Below, piece after piece: positions 18,355 to 27,114 of a stretch of 64,000 nt of DNA. A program made the translations under genes and the position numbers. Source of the DNA: Mycolicibacterium iranicum (GTDB lineage: Bacteria; Actinomycetota; Actinomycetes; Mycobacteriales; Mycobacteriaceae); the NCBI RefSeq assembly GCF_001650495.1, contig NZ_LWCS01000029.1, forward strand, positions 19,088-83,087. Direction: 5' to 3'. Below the pieces are notes generated by a model. The model did no database searches. It was not told the DNA's origin and worked only from the letters and a program-made list of their open reading frames with translations. Each line of letters begins with the position of its first letter. Positions within the stretch are counted from its first letter, which is position 1.

Positions 18355-19065
18355 GTGTTGATCACCGGATTTCCGGCCGGCATGTTGGCATGCAATTGCT
18401 ATGTGCTGGCCCCGCGGCAGGGCGCCGACGCCATCGTCGTCGACCCCGGGCAGCGGGCGATGGGTCCGCTGCGACGGATTCTGGACGAGAACCGCCTCAC
18501 GCCGGCAGCGGTGCTGCTCACCCACGGTCACATCGACCACATGTGGTCGGCGCAGAAGGCCGCTGACACCTACGGCTGCCCCGTCTACATCCACCCCGCC
18601 GACCGCCACATGCTCACCGATCCGATCAAGGGGTTCGGCCGGGGTTTCCTCGGCGGTCTGGCGCGCACCGCGCTCGGGGCCATGTTCCGCGAGCCCAAGC
18701 AGGTCGTCGAGCTCGACCGTGACGGTGACAAGATCGAGCTGGGCGGCATCACCGTCGTGGTGGACCACACGCCTGGTCACACCAAGGGCTCGGTGGTGTT
18801 CCGGGTGGAGCAGGGGCCTGCCGATGAGCGCGTGCGCGAGGAGCCTTGGGCCCCGCAGGTCGCCTTCACCGGGGACACGCTCTTCCAGCAGACGGTCGGA
18901 CGCACCGACCTGCCCGGCGGCAGCGGACGTGACTTGCTGCAGTCGATCGTGACCAAACTATTGGTGCTCGACGACGACACCCTGGTATTACCGGGGCACG
19001 GCGAACGGACCACCATCGGCACCGAGCGCCACACCAACCCCTTTCTCAAAGGTCTGACCCCGTGA
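18355..19065 (+). CDS. Metallo-beta-lactamase-fold hydrolase (glyoxalase II-like)
   Basis: A 236-residue MBL-fold enzyme. THGHIDHM is the HxHxDH dinuclear zinc motif; PGHTKGS, TGDTLF and LPGHGERT supply the remaining metal ligands. The family includes hydroxyacylglutathione hydrolases, but mycobacteria lack glutathione, so the substrate is probably another thioester. I chose GTG at 18355 because the family domain begins directly with LITGFPAGMLACNCYVL; TTG at 18358 is an alternative. The stop overlaps the hisS start (GTGA), as in Rv2581c-Rv2580c. Confidence 0.88.
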   Translation: MLITGFPAGMLACNCYVLAPRQGADAIVVDPGQRAMGPLRRILDENRLTPAAVLLTHGHIDHMWSAQKAADTYGCPVYIHPADRHMLTDPIKGFGRGFLGGLARTALGAMFREPKQVVELDRDGDKIELGGITVVVDHTPGHTKGSVVFRVEQGPADERVREEPWAPQVAFTGDTLFQQTVGRTDLPGGSGRDLLQSIVTKLLVLDDDTLVLPGHGERTTIGTERHTNPFLKGLTP

Positions 19066-20324
19066 CTGACAGCTTCAAAGCGCCCAAGGGCGTCCCCGAC
19101 TATCTGCCGCCGGACTCGGCCGAGTTCGTCGCCGTGCGCAGCCGGCTGCTCGATGCGGCCCGCCGCGCCGGATACGGCGACATCGAGTTGCCGATCTTCG
19201 AGGACACCGCGCTGTTCGCCCGTGGCGTGGGGGAGTCGACCGACGTCGTCTCCAAGGAGATGTACACCTTCGCCGACCGCGGCGAGCGCTCGGTGACGCT
19301 GCGCCCCGAGGGCACTGCGGGCGTGATGCGGGCGGTCATCGAGCACGGACTCGATCGCGGGGCACTGCCGGTCAAGCTCTGCTACTCGGGGCCGTTCTTC
19401 CGCTATGAGCGGCCGCAGGCAGGTCGTTACCGCCAGCTACAGCAGGTCGGAATCGAGGCGATCGGGGTCGATGACCCGGCACTGGACGCCGAAGTCATCG
19501 CCGTCGCCGACGCCGGATTCCGGTCGCTGGGGCTTGACGGGTTCCGGCTTGAGATCACCTCGTTGGGAGACGACAGCTGTCGGCCGCAGTATCGCCAGCT
19601 GCTGCAGGAGTTCCTGTTCACTCTGGATCTGGACGAGGAGACTCAGGCACGCGCCCGGCTGAACCCGCTGCGCGTTCTCGACGACAAGCGTCCGCACGTC
19701 AGGGAGATGACCGCTAACGCGCCGGTGATGCTCGACCACCTCTCGGATGCGGCCAAGCAGCATTTCGACACCGTCCTGGCGCACCTGGACGCGCTGTCGG
19801 TGCCCTACGTCATCAACCCGCGGATGGTGCGCGGCCTCGACTACTACACAAAGACGACGTTCGAGTTCGTCCACGACGGTCTCGGCGCGCAGTCCGGTAT
19901 CGGCGGGGGCGGTCGCTACGACGGGTTGATGGCACAACTGGGTGGACGCGACCTGTCCGGTATCGGATTCGGGCTCGGCGTGGACCGGGCGCTGCTCGCG
20001 CTGCGTGCCGAGGGTAAGACGGTCGGGGACACGGCCCGGGTCGACGTGTACGCGGTACCGGTGGGCGCCGATGCGAAGATGCGCCTCGCCGTTCTGGGTG
20101 CGCAGTTGCGTGCGGCCGGTGTGCGGGTCGACGTCGCCTACGGCGATCGCAGTCTCAAGGGGGCGATGAAGGGCGCCGACCGTTCCGGCGCCACGATCGC
20201 GCTGGTGGCCGGTGACCGGGACCTGGACGCAGGAACCGTCGGCGTCAAGAACCTGTCCACCGGGGAGCAGGTCGACGTCGCGGTCGACGACGTCGTCGGC
20301 GAGGTTCTTTCCCGCCTGGGCTGA
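19062..20324 (+). CDS. hisS: Histidyl-tRNA synthetase
   Basis: Charges tRNA-His. The 420-residue class II synthetase has the motif 2 region FFRYERPQAGRYRQLQQVGI, the HisRS-specific RGLDYYTKTTFEF, motif 3 region GIGFGLGVDRALLAL and a C-terminal anticodon-binding domain. The start is GTG at 19062, inside a 4-bp overlap with the upstream hydrolase, so the genes form one transcriptional unit. Confidence 0.96.
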   Translation: MTDSFKAPKGVPDYLPPDSAEFVAVRSRLLDAARRAGYGDIELPIFEDTALFARGVGESTDVVSKEMYTFADRGERSVTLRPEGTAGVMRAVIEHGLDRGALPVKLCYSGPFFRYERPQAGRYRQLQQVGIEAIGVDDPALDAEVIAVADAGFRSLGLDGFRLEITSLGDDSCRPQYRQLLQEFLFTLDLDEETQARARLNPLRVLDDKRPHVREMTANAPVMLDHLSDAAKQHFDTVLAHLDALSVPYVINPRMVRGLDYYTKTTFEFVHDGLGAQSGIGGGGRYDGLMAQLGGRDLSGIGFGLGVDRALLALRAEGKTVGDTARVDVYAVPVGADAKMRLAVLGAQLRAAGVRVDVAYGDRSLKGAMKGADRSGATIALVAGDRDLDAGTVGVKNLSTGEQVDVAVDDVVGEVLSRLG

Positions 20325-20371
20325 CCGTCGCCGCGGCGGCCAGGAAGCCCTCCTGCGGCTGCCGCCGGACC

Positions 20372-20389
20372 TGCGTAGTGCACTACGCA
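20372..20389. promoter_or_regulatory. 18-bp perfect palindrome between hisS and the lysin B-like gene
   Basis: The sequence tgcgtagtgcactacgca equals its reverse complement. It sits 48 bp after the hisS stop and 79 bp before the ATG at 20468. No T-tract follows. It could be an operator for the downstream gene or part of a terminator. Confidence 0.4.
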
Positions 20390-20467
20390 CGACACGCAAG
20401 CCTGCCGTCGCGACCATTCAGTCAGACCCGGCCGTACCGTTCCAGGGCCTGACGAAAGAGGAGCGCG

Positions 20468-21313
20468 ATGGGAGCAGTATCCGCAACGTTGTTGACGGTG
20501 AACGGAACCGGTGTTGCGGACCCCTCGGGTCCGGGTTTGGCCGCGGATCTGGCGAGGGCACTCCTCGACGAGGCCGAGGGTATGTGGGCCTGGCAGCCCG
20601 TCGGATATCCGGCGGCGACGTTCCCGATGGGACCTTCGGTGCGTACGGGTCGGACCGAGTTGTGCGCGCAGATTCGACGGAATCCGGGCCCTGTCGCGCT
20701 GAGCGGTCACAGCCAGGGGGCACTGATCGTCGCCACGGTGTGGCGCGACGACATCCTTGCCGCCGACGGCGTGTTGCACCACCGCCTCGCCGACATCGCC
20801 GCGATCGTGAACTTCGGCGACCCGATGCGGTGCCCCGGTCTCGCCAATGGCAATGCGTTCGCCGGAAAACCCTTGCCGCGCAACAACAAAAGATTCGTTT
20901 CCGGCGGAATCGCCGGCCCGGGAAACCTCACCCCGGAACAGACCCCCGACTTCCTGCTGTCCTTCGCCGACGACGGGGATCTCTACACCTGTGCGCCAAC
21001 GGGTCTCGATCCGTGGAACGGCGAGACCGAGGTCGGGCACTACGAGCGGATCGTCTTCGACGTCGTCCAGAACGCGACGGATCCGTCGGTGTCGGCCATC
21101 GCGACCGAGGTGGCCGAGATGCTTGACAAACCCGTCGAACAGATCGTCCCCATGGTGCAGTCCATAGCCAACGGCGCCTTCTTCCTCGGAGCGGGTGTCG
21201 GCGGCCCACACGGGCAATATGACATCGCGCCCGCGGTGCGCTACCTCACCGAGGTCGGGGCGAACCTTCGGGTTCGTGCACTGATCGACGCCGAGATGCC
21301 GCCTGCCCTCTGA
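20468..21313 (+). CDS. Lysin B-like serine esterase (orphan)
   Basis: The 281-residue product resembles mycobacteriophage lysin B, the cutinase-fold esterase that cleaves mycolic acids from arabinogalactan during lysis. Diagnostic segments are YPAATFPMGPS, VALSGHSQGALIV with the nucleophile serine at residue 82, FADDGDLYT with Asp 171, and GPHGQYDIAPAVRYL with His 248; from memory the phage D29 LysB triad is S82, D166, H240. There is no signal peptide, as in phage LysB. No holin, lysin A or structural gene is nearby, so it is either a domesticated phage gene or a host relative. It lies between hisS and a convergent membrane gene, a place occupied by dhaA in M. tuberculosis. GAGGAGCG lies just before the ATG. 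Confidence 0.85.
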   Translation: MGAVSATLLTVNGTGVADPSGPGLAADLARALLDEAEGMWAWQPVGYPAATFPMGPSVRTGRTELCAQIRRNPGPVALSGHSQGALIVATVWRDDILAADGVLHHRLADIAAIVNFGDPMRCPGLANGNAFAGKPLPRNNKRFVSGGIAGPGNLTPEQTPDFLLSFADDGDLYTCAPTGLDPWNGETEVGHYERIVFDVVQNATDPSVSAIATEVAEMLDKPVEQIVPMVQSIANGAFFLGAGVGGPHGQYDIAPAVRYLTEVGANLRVRALIDAEMPPAL

Positions 21314-21317
21314 CCGC

Positions 21318-21860
21318 TTACGACCACGCTGTCGGGGTCGCGAGGACATGCTTGAGTACCTCGTCGAGGTTGCCGATCGATCCTCCGAAGGGATTGCCGC
21401 GCATCAACACCCACTCCCCAGCCGGTGTGATGACCACGAGTTTTGGTGAGCTGGAGCCGATCTGCATACGGCGCTCGACGCGGACCTCATCGAGCCGCGC
21501 AACGCTGCGGCCCTCGGCATCGATGAAGGTGCGCTGGGAACGGTCGAAGACGGCCACCGGTCGGTAGGACTGCAGCGGGGCCAGCCGGCGGCGGCGCTGA
21601 GACCGGGCGCCGTACGCCATGCCGACGGCAGCCACCCCGCCGACACCGAACAGTGCCGCGGAGATCGCGGCCGGGACGCCCGAGGGGGTCCCCACCACCG
21701 TCATGACCAGGGTCGCCAGCCCGAAGCCGCCAAACACCAGCGTGATCACCAGCAGCACGAAGACGAGGATCTGCGTTGGACCGTTGCCGCGGTCGATAAC
21801 CACCACATTGGGCCCGTCCTCGGCCACGACCAACCGACCGGTCTCGGCGATCACACGCAT
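21318..21860 (-). CDS. Two-helix membrane protein of unknown function
   Basis: A 180-residue protein. Residues 30-53 (TQILVFVLLVITLVFGGFGL) and 62-85 form two membrane helices, followed by a basic patch (SQRRRRLA) and a beta-rich cytoplasmic domain of about 90 residues with the pattern of a small PH-like domain (PVAVFDRSQRTFIDAEG, then KLVVITPAGEWVLM). It converges on the lysin B-like gene with 4 bp between stops. No function can be assigned. Confidence 0.75.
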   Translation of the reverse strand: MRVIAETGRLVVAEDGPNVVVIDRGNGPTQILVFVLLVITLVFGGFGLATLVMTVVGTPSGVPAAISAALFGVGGVAAVGMAYGARSQRRRRLAPLQSYRPVAVFDRSQRTFIDAEGRSVARLDEVRVERRMQIGSSSPKLVVITPAGEWVLMRGNPFGGSIGNLDEVLKHVLATPTAWS

Positions 21861-21931
21861 GCGGGAAGTGTGTCACTGGCCCGTGAGGATCGCGGCGAAT
21901 TACAGTCTGGTCGATCCACTACGGAGGTGCC

Positions 21932-22924
21932 ATGACGTTGATCGCCCTCGAAGAGCACTACGCCTGGAATCCGGCCAGCAGGGACAACGTGGTGGCCAAC
22001 TGGTTGAGATCGAACAACCCGGTCGGTTACGAACGCCTGTACGACCGGGGCGCACGTCGGTTGGAACAGATGGATGCCGCCGGAATCGATTTTCAGATCC
22101 TGTCGCTCTTCGACCCTGGTGTTCAAGACGAAGCCGATGTGTCCCGGGCCGTCGATCTCGCTCGCGCAGCCAACGACGACCTGGCGGAAACGGTGCGTCA
22201 GAACCCCAGCCGCTTCGGCGGTTTTGCAACACTGGCCACTCAGGACCCGATCGCGGCAGCTGCCGAACTCCGGCGTGCCGTCACCGAGTTGCCGTTGGTG
22301 GGCGCGCTGATCAACGGCCACTGCCAGGGGCGCTATCTGGACGACCCGGCATACGAGGAGTTGTTCGGGTGCGCCGAGGACTTGGGAGTCCCGATCTACC
22401 TGCATCCCACGACACCGCACCCCGCGGTCATGCAGGCGTGGTTTGCGCCGTATGTCGCAGATGGCCTGCACCTGGCGTCATGGGGTTTCGCCGCCGAAAC
22501 CGGCACTCACGTGTTGAGGCTCATCTACTCGGGCCTTTTCGACCGATTCCCGGGACTGCAGATGATCATCGGGCACCTCGGCGAGATGCTGCCGTTCGCC
22601 GCGTATCGTCTTGACCGCTACTACGGGCTCGGGGGAGACGAGCGCGCGCGTCACCGCCTGCAGCACCTGCCGTCGGACTATTTGCGGACCAACTTTCACG
22701 TCACGACGAGCGGAAACTTCTGTACCCCTGCGTTCAGGTGCACCTTGGAGGTGCTCGGCGCCGAGCGCGTGATGTTCTCGGTGGATTACCCGATGGACGA
22801 CAACGAAACGGGGGCGCAGTTCCTGGCGTCGTTTCCCTTGGACGACGCCACACGCCGAAAGGTCAGCGGGGAGAATGCGCTTCGGTTGTTCGGTAGCCGG
22901 CTGCCGCAGACTCTGAGCGGCTAG
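21932..22924 (+). CDS. Amidohydrolase-superfamily decarboxylase-like protein
   Basis: A 330-residue TIM-barrel protein of the amidohydrolase_2 group. It begins MTLIALEEHY: the first metal motif is E-x-H, characteristic of the non-oxidative decarboxylases (gamma-resorcylate and 2,3-dihydroxybenzoate type) instead of the H-x-H of hydrolases. Later metal or catalytic positions are IYLHPTTPHP, MIIGHLGEMLPF and FSVDYPMDDN. The reaction is probably decarboxylation or hydration of an aromatic acid; the substrate is unknown. It is a single gene with GGAGG upstream and no operon partners. Expected location is the cytoplasm. Confidence 0.82.
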   Translation: MTLIALEEHYAWNPASRDNVVANWLRSNNPVGYERLYDRGARRLEQMDAAGIDFQILSLFDPGVQDEADVSRAVDLARAANDDLAETVRQNPSRFGGFATLATQDPIAAAAELRRAVTELPLVGALINGHCQGRYLDDPAYEELFGCAEDLGVPIYLHPTTPHPAVMQAWFAPYVADGLHLASWGFAAETGTHVLRLIYSGLFDRFPGLQMIIGHLGEMLPFAAYRLDRYYGLGGDERARHRLQHLPSDYLRTNFHVTTSGNFCTPAFRCTLEVLGAERVMFSVDYPMDDNETGAQFLASFPLDDATRRKVSGENALRLFGSRLPQTLSG

Positions 22925-23323
22925 GAGTTCGTGCCGCACAGCTCGGGTGACCGCGCGCTGGGTTCGGCCTGAAAATCCCCCGGCTGTTTGCCCACGAGTT
23001 TGCGAAAAATCTGACAACGCGGGACTGAAACACACCCCGGGCCAGGGGCCGGTGCGCGGGCCAAACTCTCCACATGCCGTGAGAGCGCGGCCTTCGCAAA
23101 TACCGGCAAGGCGGTTCTCAGACCTATTGGGCCAGTTGAGATCGACACTCGACGGCGCGAAGCCTGTTAATTGACGCAGGTGTTACTCTCGTGCGAGTGC
23201 GCTTCGTGTGCCGCGGATCACACCTCCTTGGGGTGCGCGCAAGTGCAGAGCCGTAATTTGCGAGGAACAGCAGATTGTATAGCTGTTCAAAGTAGTGCCC
23301 GAACGAGAGCAAGGGGAGCAACA
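22925..23323. other. 399-bp spacer before the large repeat protein
   Basis: No gene is supported. The last 160 bp are AT-richer than the surroundings and include TTGACG near 23173 and TATAGC near 23277, possible promoter pieces that do not form one well-spaced -35/-10 pair. Confidence 0.35.
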
Positions 23324-26299
23324 TTGGCCGCCTCCAGTCCCCGGAAGCCACGTCGGACCCGAGGCCGCCATCGGAAGGCCACCAGCTCCCCAGCGGCGAA
23401 CTGCGTGCAGTGGTTGCGGGTGGGTGCGGTCGGCATCGGACTGGCAGCCGCGGTCGCGGGGGGTCAGGGTGTCGCCTCGGCCAGTACCGACGATTCATCG
23501 AGCTCTGCTGATTCGTCCGCGAGCACGGATGGCGCGACGAGTGCCGGCGACGCCGACGAGGCCAACGCCGGGCCGAGTGCCGCTGCCACCGACGACGCTG
23601 ACAACACCCACTCCCGGACCACGAAACGAACCGCTGCCGCAGACGCCACCGACGACGAGGACGTCGACACCACGGTCGGCGGATCAGAGGACGGCGAAAC
23701 AGACGAAACGCCGCCGGCGGACGCGGCCGATCCGGATGAGGCGCACACCCCGCCTGCCGAGGTCGACGAAACCGACACCGCGCCGCAGGCCGAGCCGACA
23801 CCGACGCCGGACACCGCCGACACCGTCGCGCTCGACGAGCCCGAGTTGGAAACGACAGAAGTCACCGCGCCGGCTGCCCTGGCTGCGCCTTCGGTAACCG
23901 CCGCCGCGGCGCCCGAGCCCGGGACGAGCGCGTGGTACTTCCAAGGCGTTTTGCAGCGGGCGCTGTACCGCCTTACTGGATGGCCCGGTATCCCGAAGAA
24001 CTTCGTCGACATCACCAATTATCAGACTGACCAGACCCTAGACGCCGCCGACAATCAGCTCGACTACCTCTCGGAGAATGCACCGTTCGGCAGTCAGGCC
24101 CGGTGGCTTCCGGACTTGATCGGAATCGTCAGCTTCTTCTTCGTACCGGTGCCCCAAGGCTCGACGTTCACCGACAAGTTGAATGCGATGGGGGATTTCC
24201 TCAATCGCGTGGTGCCGCCCTTCACCATCGAGCCGGGCGCAGACACCCTCGATGTCATCACGCCCTACAAGATCATGGGGGCCGCCGTCGTCGGGACAGC
24301 GACTGTACTGCAGGACATGCTCAACGGCATTTACGACCCGCAGCAATGGGCGATCGATGTGGTCAAGGCAACGACCGGGGCCACGATCACCGCGTCTGAC
24401 CTGTCTGATTTCACCAGTCTGTCCGCCAAGGTCGTCGCGGCTCAGACCGGCGCGATCCTGACCGGCGGGCTCGTCGACGGCGGTGCCTACTACGACCCTG
24501 AAAGGGCCTTTGAGGTAACACTTCCCACCTGGACCGCTCAGCAGGTGAATCCGTTCACGGTCATGACCTACATCGGGCTCGTCGGCATCTACAAGCGATT
24601 CCAGGAGATGGCCGTCCTGACCCAGTTCACCACCAGCACCACCTACGAGAGTTGGCTCTACACCATATCTTTGGGAAGTCAGAGCACCCGCTCGCAGTAC
24701 GCGGCGGGGTCGTTCCATGCAGTCGATGCCGACGGTAACGGGGTGGACTTCTTCGGGGTCTCGCAGGGCGGAACCTACACCTCCGCGGGCGGGGCATTGG
24801 TCACCATCAACACCGCCAACGGGGGATACACCTACACCAACACGCTCCCCGGCGCGGCGTTCTTCCACAAGGCGACGTCGGAAAATCCGGAGGACAGATT
24901 CGACACCGTGCAGATACCGGTGAAGTCTGCGGACGGCGCCGTATACACGCTGACCTTCAAGATTCAGATCATCGACGGGACAAACGCCAACCCGACCGGA
25001 TCCTCGACGGTGACCGGTACGGACGCGGCGGGTGTGGTGAAGGGGAAGGTCACCGGCAGCGACTCCGACGGCGACACGCTGAACTACTCACTGGTCGGCT
25101 CGTCGGTCAACGGACTCACAGGCAATTCGGCATACACCAAGAACGGCGCCGGCAACGGCGGCATCGTCACGATCAATTCGGCAACCGGTGATTTCACCTA
25201 TGTCTCGACCTCGACGGCCGGTGCCACGCAGAGCTTCCAGGTGCGGATCGGCGACGGCCACGGCGGTAGCGCCATCGTGACGGTCACGGTGCCCAACACC
25301 ACGTCCATCACCCCGTCCAACGTCAACACCTCGACTCAAAATGTCGTCACGGGTTCGGTGCCGTCCTCGACGAACAGTCCGGGAGTGTTCACCAGCTACT
25401 CGCTGGGTACCGCCCCCTCGAAAGGCGCGGTCACGTCGTTCAACCCCACCACCGGCGCATTCACCTACACGCGGAATGCGGCGCTGGGACATACCACGAC
25501 GCCCAACGATTTCGTCACCATCATCGCTACCGACGCCAACGGCCGCACGGTCACCTTGAGGATGCCTGTAGTGCCGACGGTGGCCAACACTGCGCCCACG
25601 GTCGTGCTGACCACAGCCCCTACGGTGGGAACGCTCTCCGGCACAACACAAACCAGCACCGGAAAGGTCACCTACTCCGACGCGGACGGCGACGCGCCGG
25701 TGTGGACCACGGCAACCTCTGCCAGGGGTGCGACGATCACGTTCGCCGCCGACGGCACGTTCACGTATACCAGCAACCTCACCGCGGCGCAGCGCCACGC
25801 GGTGGCCAGGATCGGCGCCGCGGGCAGCACCTACAACGGGGTCGCCCTCGCCGCGTGGGAGGACGCCTTCACTGCGACTGTCGCCGACGGGTTCGGCGGC
25901 ACGGCGCAAATCACCGTGAAGGTCCCGATCTACGCAGTCAATGCCAATCCCACACTCAGCACCAACAATCCGGCGTGTGCGTTCGGCGTCTGCACGGTGA
26001 CGGCGACGACAACCGATGCTGACGGCGACGACCTCAGCGGCGGTCTCAATTCCTCGAACAATGGGACGGGTAGCCCCTGGTACACCCTCACCGCGGGCTC
26101 CGTCACCATCAACGCAGGCAACCAGCACACCTTCAGTTGGACAGGCAACAGCAACGGCTTGGGCACTCAAGTCACTGTGGCCAACACCTACACCATCTAC
26201 GACGGTCACTACCGGGTCACCAACGGCGTGGTCGATTCCACCTACTTCGCGCGTGCATGGAAGACGTGGACCAGCTCGGGGACCTCCACCGGCAACTGA
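23324..26299 (+). CDS. Large secreted protein with tandem VCBS/cadherin-like repeats
   Basis: About 991 residues. I chose TTG at 23324 because AAGGGGAG lies 5 bases upstream; the open frame reaches 23171 without a better start. Residues 1-55 are an Arg-rich n-region and hydrophobic core (VGAVGIGLAAAVAGGQGVAS), a long signal peptide. Residues 56-200 are acidic and disordered. Residues 205-450 form a mostly helical domain. From about 460 to the end there are repeated beta modules, each with a D-x-D-G-D or GDG turn and a xFTYTxN-like end, as in VCBS/cadherin-like repeats (SDSDGDTLNYSLV, YSDADGDAPVWTTA, TDADGDDLSGG). It probably stays at the cell surface. There are no dedicated export genes nearby. 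The architecture recalls the protein at 12120. Confidence 0.8.
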   Translation: MAASSPRKPRRTRGRHRKATSSPAANCVQWLRVGAVGIGLAAAVAGGQGVASASTDDSSSSADSSASTDGATSAGDADEANAGPSAAATDDADNTHSRTTKRTAAADATDDEDVDTTVGGSEDGETDETPPADAADPDEAHTPPAEVDETDTAPQAEPTPTPDTADTVALDEPELETTEVTAPAALAAPSVTAAAAPEPGTSAWYFQGVLQRALYRLTGWPGIPKNFVDITNYQTDQTLDAADNQLDYLSENAPFGSQARWLPDLIGIVSFFFVPVPQGSTFTDKLNAMGDFLNRVVPPFTIEPGADTLDVITPYKIMGAAVVGTATVLQDMLNGIYDPQQWAIDVVKATTGATITASDLSDFTSLSAKVVAAQTGAILTGGLVDGGAYYDPERAFEVTLPTWTAQQVNPFTVMTYIGLVGIYKRFQEMAVLTQFTTSTTYESWLYTISLGSQSTRSQYAAGSFHAVDADGNGVDFFGVSQGGTYTSAGGALVTINTANGGYTYTNTLPGAAFFHKATSENPEDRFDTVQIPVKSADGAVYTLTFKIQIIDGTNANPTGSSTVTGTDAAGVVKGKVTGSDSDGDTLNYSLVGSSVNGLTGNSAYTKNGAGNGGIVTINSATGDFTYVSTSTAGATQSFQVRIGDGHGGSAIVTVTVPNTTSITPSNVNTSTQNVVTGSVPSSTNSPGVFTSYSLGTAPSKGAVTSFNPTTGAFTYTRNAALGHTTTPNDFVTIIATDANGRTVTLRMPVVPTVANTAPTVVLTTAPTVGTLSGTTQTSTGKVTYSDADGDAPVWTTATSARGATITFAADGTFTYTSNLTAAQRHAVARIGAAGSTYNGVALAAWEDAFTATVADGFGGTAQITVKVPIYAVNANPTLSTNNPACAFGVCTVTATTTDADGDDLSGGLNSSNNGTGSPWYTLTAGSVTINAGNQHTFSWTGNSNGLGTQVTVANTYTIYDGHYRVTNGVVDSTYFARAWKTWTSSGTSTGN

Positions 26300-26324
26300 C
26301 GCCCGATCGAGGCCCGTTGGGAGC

Positions 26325-26377
26325 GTGCGCTTTTGCGCACCTTCGACAGCGCGCGCCACTGTGCAGAAACGCGCGCT
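26325..26377. terminator. Two hairpins between convergent genes
   Basis: A perfect stem gtgcgc-tttt-gcgcac (26325-26340) is followed by agcgcgcg (26348-26355) paired with cgcgcgct (26370-26377). Both lie in the 122-bp spacer between the repeat protein (plus) and urtE (minus), where a bidirectional terminator is expected. Neither stem has a T-tract. Confidence 0.5.
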
Positions 26378-26421
26378 CGCGGTGCCGGGTGAGGGACTAG
26401 ATGGCCACAGCGGCGAGCCGC

Positions 26422-27114
26422 TCAGATGGCCATCGCGGCACGGACGTCGGCTTCCGACGCGGAACCGCCTGTGCCGCTGTTGGTGACGCGCCCGGCCTCC
26501 AGAATGTAGTAGCGCTGCGAGGATTCCAGAGCGAAGCCGATGTGCTGCTCGACGAGGAGCACTCCGAGGTCGCCGCGATCGGTCAGCGCGGTGATGGCCT
26601 CTTCGATCTCGTGGACGACCGACGGCTGAATACCCTCGGTCGGCTCGTCGAGGATCAAGCACTTCGGCGTGGTGATCAGCGCGCGGGCGATGGCGAGCTG
26701 CTGACGCTGCCCGCCTGACAGCAGGCCGGCGCGCCGCGTGAGCAGTTCTTTGAGCGCGGGGAACAGATCGAGCTGCTCGTCGATGAGCGCCTTGCCGTTT
26801 TTGCGGCCGTCGGCGACCACCTGGAGGTTCTCGGCGGTCGTCAGCTGTCCGAAGGACTGTTGGCCCTGCGGCACATACGCCAGGCCGCGGCCGACCCGCG
26901 CGCTGGGCCGCAGTTTGGTGATGTCGTCGCCGTCGAAGAGCACCTTGCCCGACGTGCACTTCAACAGTCCGACGGCGGCGCGCAGCAACGTGGTCTTTCC
27001 GGCGCCGTTGTGCCCCATCACGGCGGCGACCCCGTCGGTGGGCACCTCGAGGCTGACCCCGTGAATGACCTCGCTGCGGCCGTAGCCGGTCCGGACGTCG
27101 ACCAGTTGCAGCAT
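26422..27114 (-). CDS. urtE: Urea ABC transporter, ATP-binding subunit UrtE
   Basis: A 230-residue ATPase: Walker A GHNGAGKTT, the Q-loop region YVPQGQQSFGQLT, signature LLSGGQRQQLAIARAL and Walker B CLILDEPTEGIQPSVV. The GxIQPS sequence after Walker B is typical of UrtE. The ATG at 27114 overlaps the urtD stop (ATGA). With UrtD it powers the UrtBC permease. The frame continues upstream but those residues do not resemble ABC proteins. Confidence 0.92.
   Translation of the reverse strand: MLQLVDVRTGYGRSEVIHGVSLEVPTDGVAAVMGHNGAGKTTLLRAAVGLLKCTSGKVLFDGDDITKLRPSARVGRGLAYVPQGQQSFGQLTTAENLQVVADGRKNGKALIDEQLDLFPALKELLTRRAGLLSGGQRQQLAIARALITTPKCLILDEPTEGIQPSVVHEIEEAITALTDRGDLGVLLVEQHIGFALESSQRYYILEAGRVTNSGTGGSASEADVRAAMAI

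Noticed and set aside
20325..21860. Prophage or integrated element around the lysin B-like gene
   Set aside because: No integrase, att-like direct repeats, tRNA target or other phage genes are visible; neighbours are ordinary host genes.
25088..26959. 623-codon minus-strand frame across the repeat protein and urtE
   Set aside because: It is an out-of-frame extension over two better supported genes and shows no domain signature.
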